The notes below the pieces were generated by a model, which did not search any database, was not told where the DNA came from, and was given only the letters and a program-made list of their open reading frames with translations. Made by a program: the position numbers and the translations under genes. Source: Sphingomonadaceae bacterium (GTDB lineage Bacteria; Pseudomonadota; Alphaproteobacteria; Sphingomonadales; Sphingomonadaceae). From it: DNA of 7,450 bases. Shown here in pieces: positions 6,373-7,450 of this stretch (positions are counted from its first letter, which is position 1; each line of letters begins with the position of its first letter). The stretch lies in the NCBI GenBank assembly GCA_947446935.1, contig CANFIV010000067.1, forward strand, positions 1 through 7,450. Direction: 5' to 3'.

Positions 6373-6399
6373 TCGTCATTCCCGCGAAGGCGGGAATCC
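6373..6399. repeat. Palindromic extragenic repeat, copy 2, inverted (REP-like)
   Basis: Inverted copy of the preceding element with an 8-bp stem (attcccgc / gcgggaat) and loop gaag, separated from copy 1 by 22 bases. The two copies can pair over 27 bases with one mismatch to form a single long hairpin, the arrangement of a REPIN (paired REP). Placed between convergent genes, it can serve as a two-way transcription barrier for the operon on the left and the VOC/purU pair on the right. Apart from this pair, the 130-base gap 6289-6418 shows nothing I recognise. Confidence 0.8.
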
Positions 6400-6418
6400 A
6401 GAGCCGTCCGGCGCAGCG

Positions 6419-6820
6419 TCAATCCCCGAAAAAATTGAGTTCCAGCAACACGTTGTTGGGATCGCTGACGAAGATCTGGCGCAGGCCGATGGAGTCCACG
6501 GTATTGAGCTGGAACGCAGTGCCGAGCGCGCCCACGCGCTCCATCAGTTCATCGTAGCCCGAGCAGTTGAGCGCAACATGGTGCACCGCGCCGGTCAGTG
6601 CGCCGGGTTCAACTTCGCGGTCGAAGGCGCGGGGGCAATCGACCGAGTTGATGTGTACGATCGCCTTGCCGCCAGCGTCGTACATCCACTGCGCGTTCTC
6701 AGGCGTCAGCGGCGGGGGCGCGTTGCGCCGTTCGAGATTCAGCAGCGCCTTGTAGAACTCGGCGGTCTCGTCGAGCTTGTCGGTGATCAGGTTGACGTGA
6801 TCGAGCCAGTTGACCTGCAT
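6419..6820 (-). CDS. VOC superfamily (glyoxalase/bleomycin-resistance fold) metalloprotein
   Basis: A 133-residue single-module VOC protein. The four metal-ligand positions expected for glyoxalase-type folds are filled: H8 (LDHVNL), H56 (AIVHIN), H81 (VHHVAL) and E127 (LLELNFF), so it is probably a functional divalent-metal enzyme. Two beta-alpha-beta-beta-beta repeats can be followed (about 1-60 and 76-130). The start is the ATG at 6820; an in-frame ATG at 6832 lacks a ribosome binding site, while GGAGAG at 6825-6830 is well placed for 6820. It lies 61 bases downstream of purU, with a hairpin between, and converges on the catabolic operon. The function may be an isomerase, lyase, dioxygenase or GSH-dependent reaction; the sequence does not decide. 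A link to the plus-strand pathway is possible but not shown. Confidence 0.88.
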   Translation of the reverse strand: MQVNWLDHVNLITDKLDETAEFYKALLNLERRNAPPPLTPENAQWMYDAGGKAIVHINSVDCPRAFDREVEPGALTGAVHHVALNCSGYDELMERVGALGTAFQLNTVDSIGLRQIFVSDPNNVLLELNFFGD

Positions 6821-6824
6821 CGTA

Positions 6825-6830
6825 CTCTCC
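6825..6830 (-). promoter_or_regulatory. Ribosome binding site deciding the VOC gene start
   Basis: Reading the minus strand, GGAGAG precedes the ATG at 6820 by 4 bases (6 from its GGAG core). It overlaps the upstream in-frame ATG at 6832, so that codon is unlikely to be used. Confidence 0.65.
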
Positions 6831-6843
6831 ATTGTGTGCTGGT

Positions 6844-6874
6844 GCGGGCGGCAGCATCCCATGCCGCCGCCCGC
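6844..6874 (-). terminator. Intergenic hairpin between purU and the VOC gene
   Basis: Bases 6844-6857 pair with 6861-6874 in a 14-bp stem interrupted only by one A-C mismatch (6853/6865), with a 3-base loop (ccc). It begins 7 bases past the purU stop in the direction of transcription. There is no T-rich tail, so complete termination is doubtful. Partial attenuation or 3'-end stabilisation of purU mRNA is the likelier role. Confidence 0.55.
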
Positions 6875-6881
6875 CCGGCAA

Positions 6882-7450
6882 TCAGCTCTTGAACACCACC
6901 GTCTTGGTGCCGTTGAGCAGCGCGCGATCTTCCAGATGGAGCCGCACCGCTTCGGCCAGCACGCGGCGTTCGACATCGCGGCCCTTGCGCACCAGATCTT
7001 CCGGCGTGTCCGCGTGGGTTACGGTTTCCACATCCTGATGGATGATCGGGCCTTCGTCGAGGTCGGTCGTGACGTAGTGGCCGGTCGCGCCGATCATCTT
7101 CACGCCGCGCGCATGGGCCTGATGATAGGGTTTGGCACCCTTGAAGCTCGGCAAGAACGAGTGGTGGATGTTGATGCACTTGCCGTTGAGGAACGAGGCC
7201 ATGTCGTCCGACAGGATCTGCATGTAGCGCGCGAGCACAACGAGTTCGGCGCCGGTCTCGTTCACGATCGCCTTTACCTGGGCTTCCTGCTGCGGCTTGG
7301 TGTCCTTGGTGACGGGCAAGTGATGGAACGGCATGTCGCCGATCATCGACACTTGCAGCGCCTCCTTGGGGTGGTTGCAGACGATGCCGACCACGTCCAT
7401 CGGCAGTTCGCCGATGCGCACGCGATACAGCAGATCGCCCAGGCAATGAT
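6882..7450 (-). CDS. purU: Formyltetrahydrofolate deformylase, C-terminal part (5' end outside window)
   Basis: Hydrolyses 10-formyltetrahydrofolate to formate and tetrahydrofolate, balancing the one-carbon pool; cytosolic. About 188 residues are visible, beginning [20 protein letters not shown] and covering nearly all of the formyltransferase-type catalytic domain; the family is about 280-290 residues, so the N-terminal ACT regulatory domain and the start of the catalytic domain lie beyond 7450. Visible motifs are [29 protein letters not shown] (catalytic Asn and His) and [17 protein letters not shown] (catalytic Asp). The GTG at 7421 is an internal valine, since the frame continues to the window end. 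GART-type PurN shares this domain, but HCLGDLLYR and the DLLYR-x-R-x-GELP-M block are PurU-like. It precedes the VOC gene on the same strand. PurU can handle C1 units from O-demethylation, but it is also a housekeeping enzyme. Confidence 0.94.
   Translation of the reverse strand, partial: HCLGDLLYRVRIGELPMDVVGIVCNHPKEALQVSMIGDMPFHHLPVTKDTKPQQEAQVKAIVNETGAELVVLARYMQILSDDMASFLNGKCINIHHSFLPSFKGAKPYHQAHARGVKMIGATGHYVTTDLDEGPIIHQDVETVTHADTPEDLVRKGRDVERRVLAEAVRLHLEDRALLNGTKTVVFKS

Noticed and set aside
6324..6399. Possible CRISPR array from two repeats with a 22-base spacer
   Set aside because: The copies are inverted rather than direct, there are only two, and each is a palindromic extragenic repeat; no cas gene is present.
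6230..6892. Plus-strand open frame through the repeats and over the VOC gene
   Set aside because: It runs through the palindromic repeats and antisense to the VOC gene, whose four metal ligands are conserved on the minus strand.

Overview
The window looks like part of a sphingomonad-type alphaproteobacterial chromosome (Novosphingobium or Sphingobium-like). The evidence is high-GC coding sequence, a glutathione S-transferase that closely resembles the sphingomonad beta-etherase LigF, and an inverted pair of the short GC-rich palindromic repeats common in these genomes. The genus is inferred from gene content; there is no rRNA or other phylogenetic marker here.

Layout. Positions 1-651 hold the C-terminal part of an aldehyde dehydrogenase gene that begins before the window. 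An 18-bp hairpin (658-700) follows its stop. Seven tightly packed plus-strand genes then run from 716 to 6288: a Rieske non-heme iron oxygenase of the VanA/dicamba O-demethylase type, a metal-dependent amidohydrolase of the ACMSD-like class, a small tyrosine-phosphatase-like protein, a short-chain dehydrogenase/reductase, a LigF-like GST, an alpha/beta hydrolase and a TauD/TfdA-type 2-oxoglutarate dioxygenase. Adjacent genes overlap by 1-4 bases or are 6-13 bases apart, so this is almost certainly one transcript. A 130-base convergent intergenic region (6289-6418) carries two inverted copies of a 27-base palindromic repeat. Beyond it, on the minus strand, lie a small VOC/glyoxalase-fold protein (6419-6820) and the C-terminal part of formyltetrahydrofolate deformylase, purU (6882 to beyond the window end), with another hairpin between them.

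How it may work. The plus-strand operon reads as a peripheral catabolic pathway for a small aromatic or ether-containing compound. Three enzymes belong to families with known ether-cleaving members: Rieske O-demethylases, the glutathione-dependent beta-etherase LigF, and TfdA-like dioxygenases. They are accompanied by dehydrogenases (SDR, ALDH) and hydrolytic or C-C-acting enzymes (amidohydrolase, alpha/beta hydrolase). No regulator, transporter, ferredoxin or ferredoxin reductase is visible, so the operon or its partners must extend upstream or lie elsewhere. The substrate cannot be read from the sequence. I see no complete mobile element, CRISPR array, tRNA or rRNA.
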